A stretch of DNA of 64,000 nucleotides from Pseudodesulfovibrio indicus (GTDB taxonomy: Bacteria; Desulfobacterota; Desulfovibrionia; Desulfovibrionales; Desulfovibrionaceae): assembly GCF_001563225.1 (NCBI RefSeq), contig NZ_CP014206.1, positions 1,922,001-1,986,000 of the forward strand, given 5' to 3'. This document shows positions 62,178 to 64,000 of the stretch, in pieces; within the stretch, counting starts at the first letter, position 1; each line of letters begins with the position of its first letter. The notes beneath the pieces are model-generated. The model saw only the letters and a program-made list of their open reading frames with translations, had not been told where the DNA came from and ran no database searches. The position numbers were made by a program, and so were the translations under genes.

Positions 62178-63573
62178 ATGAATCAACAATCATCACCAAC
62201 ACAACGAGAGCACTATTTCTACGTAGCGATTGCCAAATTCTTATTCTACCACCCAGAACATGGTGTTATTTCGGTAGCCGACCCAATTAAATTAAAAGAC
62301 GCTGAACAGTATGCACTAAGCCCTCTCATTCTCTATGGCCTGTCTGTAGCGGGGGTACCTATTCGTTGGATGACATATACTCCAGCCGATAAGCCAAGGG
62401 CATTTCGAGATGTTCTAACAGAGGCATGGCGTGATGCCAAAGGTCTACGAGGAAAACCAAACATTTTGTGGATAAACCGCCACCTAGCCAAGGCCAGCCC
62501 GGACTTGAAGCAAAAGTTGGGAAAAATGGATGTTGAACTAAAAATCGTTGACGCCAAAAACAAATCTCTTGCCGCCTCACTACGGTCAGCTCAAGATTCC
62601 AGCAAATGGTTACTCGCCACACACAGCAGCACGGACAAATCACCTAGCGAGTCTATCAAAGCACTTTGTATGGATGCTCAACGCGACCATGACTACTCTG
62701 TAATGGATGGTAATAGGGGCACAAGGAGCGGAAAGGAGAAAGAAATGGTCCAGCAATGGATGTCCCTTTCAGCACAAAAGCCGATCACCTCTGCACCATG
62801 TGAACTTGATTGGGAACTTGGCCCATGGCTATCGTCTTGGGAGTCCTCTGTCCCACCAAACCTACCCCGCTATATCTACCACGGTGGATTCAAACACGGT
62901 GGATTCAAACAAAGGCCTTGCCTTCTGATAGGGGAAAACGTGCTGGAGGATGTTGCTGAGGATATTTTTTTGGATGACCAATACTGCGACAACGTAGCAG
63001 AGATAGCCAAGAACCTCATAGCGTGTTGGCCCAACCCTCCGGTTCAGATCGCAAAGAGTATAGGAACCACTCTTAAAAGACTACAATGGTTCACATCAAA
63101 GGAAGCGGCCCTTGATCCTGCTGTTCGAGCAGCCTTAGAGGACCTACTCAGTATCACTTATGATGAACGCATCGGTAATTATTCTGAAGACGGACCATAT
63201 GTTCTGATAGCTCAAAAGCCACTAGCTCTCAAAAATGCATACGAATCTATATCCGATGGTGGAGATGCATCTCCTTGTGAGATTGTTCCTCAAAATGGAG
63301 CCGCAGACCCAAGCTGGCGGTATATTTTACTCAACACATATGGAAAACCACCTAGCATTGTGATGTCCCCCCCGTGGTGCAACAATTACAGATCGACTTC
63401 CCGATCTGTTTGTGAATTATGAGGGTATCACTCAAGTTTCTCACGAGTTCTATAAAGATGTTGTTGTCACCTGTGCTCAAGCCTGTCGTAGCCCAGAGGC
63501 CAACGTCCGTGAGATGAGAGCCTTTGCAAAACGCTACGAGAAAAACTGGAATAATTGCTTTTGGCAACTCTAA
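62178..63573 (+). pseudogene. Unrecognised 460-residue protein, frameshifted at a C7 tract
   Basis: ATG 62178 (AGGGAAAG upstream) opens 414 codons that end at 63422 in an atypical tail (WCNNYRSTSRSVCEL). The break is at seven C bases (63367-63373). Removing one C continues the protein with GATITDRLPDLFVNYEGITQ and about 45 more well-formed residues to TAA at 63571, so the full gene is about 464 codons. I recognise no family. It is rich in Lys, Trp and Pro with no membrane helices; LPRYIYHGGFKHGGFKQ comes from a tandem 15-base duplication. It lies downstream of the Fic gene and could be cargo of the element. Confidence 0.65.
62880..62909 (+). repeat. Tandem 15-bp direct repeat inside the unrecognised gene
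   Basis: CACGGTGGATTCAAA occurs twice in direct succession, in frame, adding the peptide HGGFK twice. It looks like a slippage duplication. Confidence 0.85.
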
Positions 63574-63615
63574 TAAAGAGATTCAAAACAACGCATAAAG
63601 ACTGGATTAATAAGT

Positions 63616-63816
63616 ATGACTGACACGACCTCAATAAAGACTCTTGGCCGATTCAAGCTCGGAGAAGATGTAATCGTGATCAAAGACGGGTCTGAAAATT
63701 ATGGTAAATACGGAGTTGTTTGGAAGATCAGGAACTACAACGACAACCCCAAAATTTCTGTCTCGTTTGATGGCGAAATATTCAACTATCGGCCAGAAGA
63801 CCTTGATCTAGCGTAA
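63616..63816 (+). CDS. Small hypothetical protein
   Basis: A 66-residue protein starting MTDTTSIKTLGRFKLGED. The pattern LGEDVIVIKDGSENYGKYGVVWKIRNY resembles a small KOW/SH3-like barrel, with a turn where KOW motifs carry Gly. No strong ribosome site precedes ATG 63616. It starts 42 bases after the preceding gene, so it is probably co-transcribed. Function unknown. Confidence 0.6.
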   Translation: MTDTTSIKTLGRFKLGEDVIVIKDGSENYGKYGVVWKIRNYNDNPKISVSFDGEIFNYRPEDLDLA

Positions 63817-64000
63817 ACGCAGTTAAGTAACAACTATGGGGCTTCGGCCCATTTCTCAACACGTTTTCAGTTTTTCCCCGACTTCATCTCTTCCCAAAAA
63901 ACGCTACCCATTTTGTGTACAACCTGCTAGAGAACTTAACATCTCTGGCTGGGGGACAAATGCCAGAACTGGAATACTGCAACTTGGAGGAGGTATGGAT
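63817..64000 (+). other. Right-edge gap with possible partial gene start
   Basis: A short GGGC-TTCG-GCCC hairpin near 63839 may be a weak terminator. At the edge GGGGGA precedes ATG 63960, which opens MPELEYCNLEEVW before the window ends; an alternative is ATG 63995 after GGAGGAGGT. Too little is visible to name the gene. Confidence 0.35.

Overview
The window looks like the chromosome of a GC-rich anaerobic, sulfate-reducer-type deltaproteobacterium, most likely Pseudodesulfovibrio or a close Desulfovibrio relative. The grounds are a mercury-methylation pair (hgcA-hgcB) whose Cys positions match the published Desulfovibrio numbering, an ETF/ETF-quinone oxidoreductase module, a tungsten-type aldehyde:ferredoxin oxidoreductase, many PAS/sigma-54 regulators, and a dispersed palindromic repeat with core ACCTTTTGCAAAAGGT. 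The genus is inferred; no rRNA is present.

Layout. 1-5.4 kb (minus): edge-truncated NhaC-type antiporter, small ABM-domain protein, and a class I adenylate cyclase carrying pentapeptide repeats. 5.6-12.2 kb (plus): acyl-CoA dehydrogenase, ETF:quinone oxidoreductase, etfB and etfA, a complete acyl-CoA-to-quinone electron route interrupted by palindromic repeats. 12.2-15.6 kb: rhodanese lipid-anchored or membrane-tethered protein, hybrid histidine kinase, response regulator, DsrE-like protein. 15.7-18.1 kb: isochorismatase-family hydrolase convergent with an arsR-hgcA-hgcB operon. The hgcA reading frame continues upstream through an in-frame TGA next to a Cys codon, followed by a SECIS-like hairpin; I infer a selenocysteine-containing HgcA. 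18.1-31.1 kb: RarD permease, MocR regulator divergent from azlCD-racemase, acyl-CoA synthetase, secreted cyclophilin, receiver protein, sigma-54 activator, thioredoxin-fold protein, radical SAM protein.

31.1-44.6 kb (minus) is one long operon: gabT, aldehyde:ferredoxin oxidoreductase, potABCD, amidohydrolase, patA, patD-like dehydrogenase, aguA, aguB. Together these predict uptake of polyamines/agmatine and conversion agmatine to N-carbamoylputrescine to putrescine to 4-aminobutanal to GABA to succinate semialdehyde, with the last oxidation probably ferredoxin-linked. A sigma-54 promoter precedes it and a PAS-sigma-54 activator lies just upstream. The patD 3' part and aguA 5' part (about 32.84-33.55 kb) carry many small indels and look like a poor-consensus stretch or a decayed locus. 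45-52.3 kb holds the activator, an orphan solute-binding protein and an RND efflux pair.

52.3-64 kb is accessory DNA. First comes a retron: promoter, structured leader, small membrane protein, and a retron-type reverse transcriptase with NAxxH, YVDD and VTG motifs. Next is a tRNA/tmRNA 3'-end attachment site beside a tyrosine integrase, then a satellite-like element: a frameshifted primase/DUF927-like protein with degenerate motifs, divergent from an AlpA-like protein and an intact primase-polymerase/ATPase, followed by a Fic-fold protein with degenerate active site and an unrecognised gene frameshifted at a C7 tract. The element runs off the right edge.
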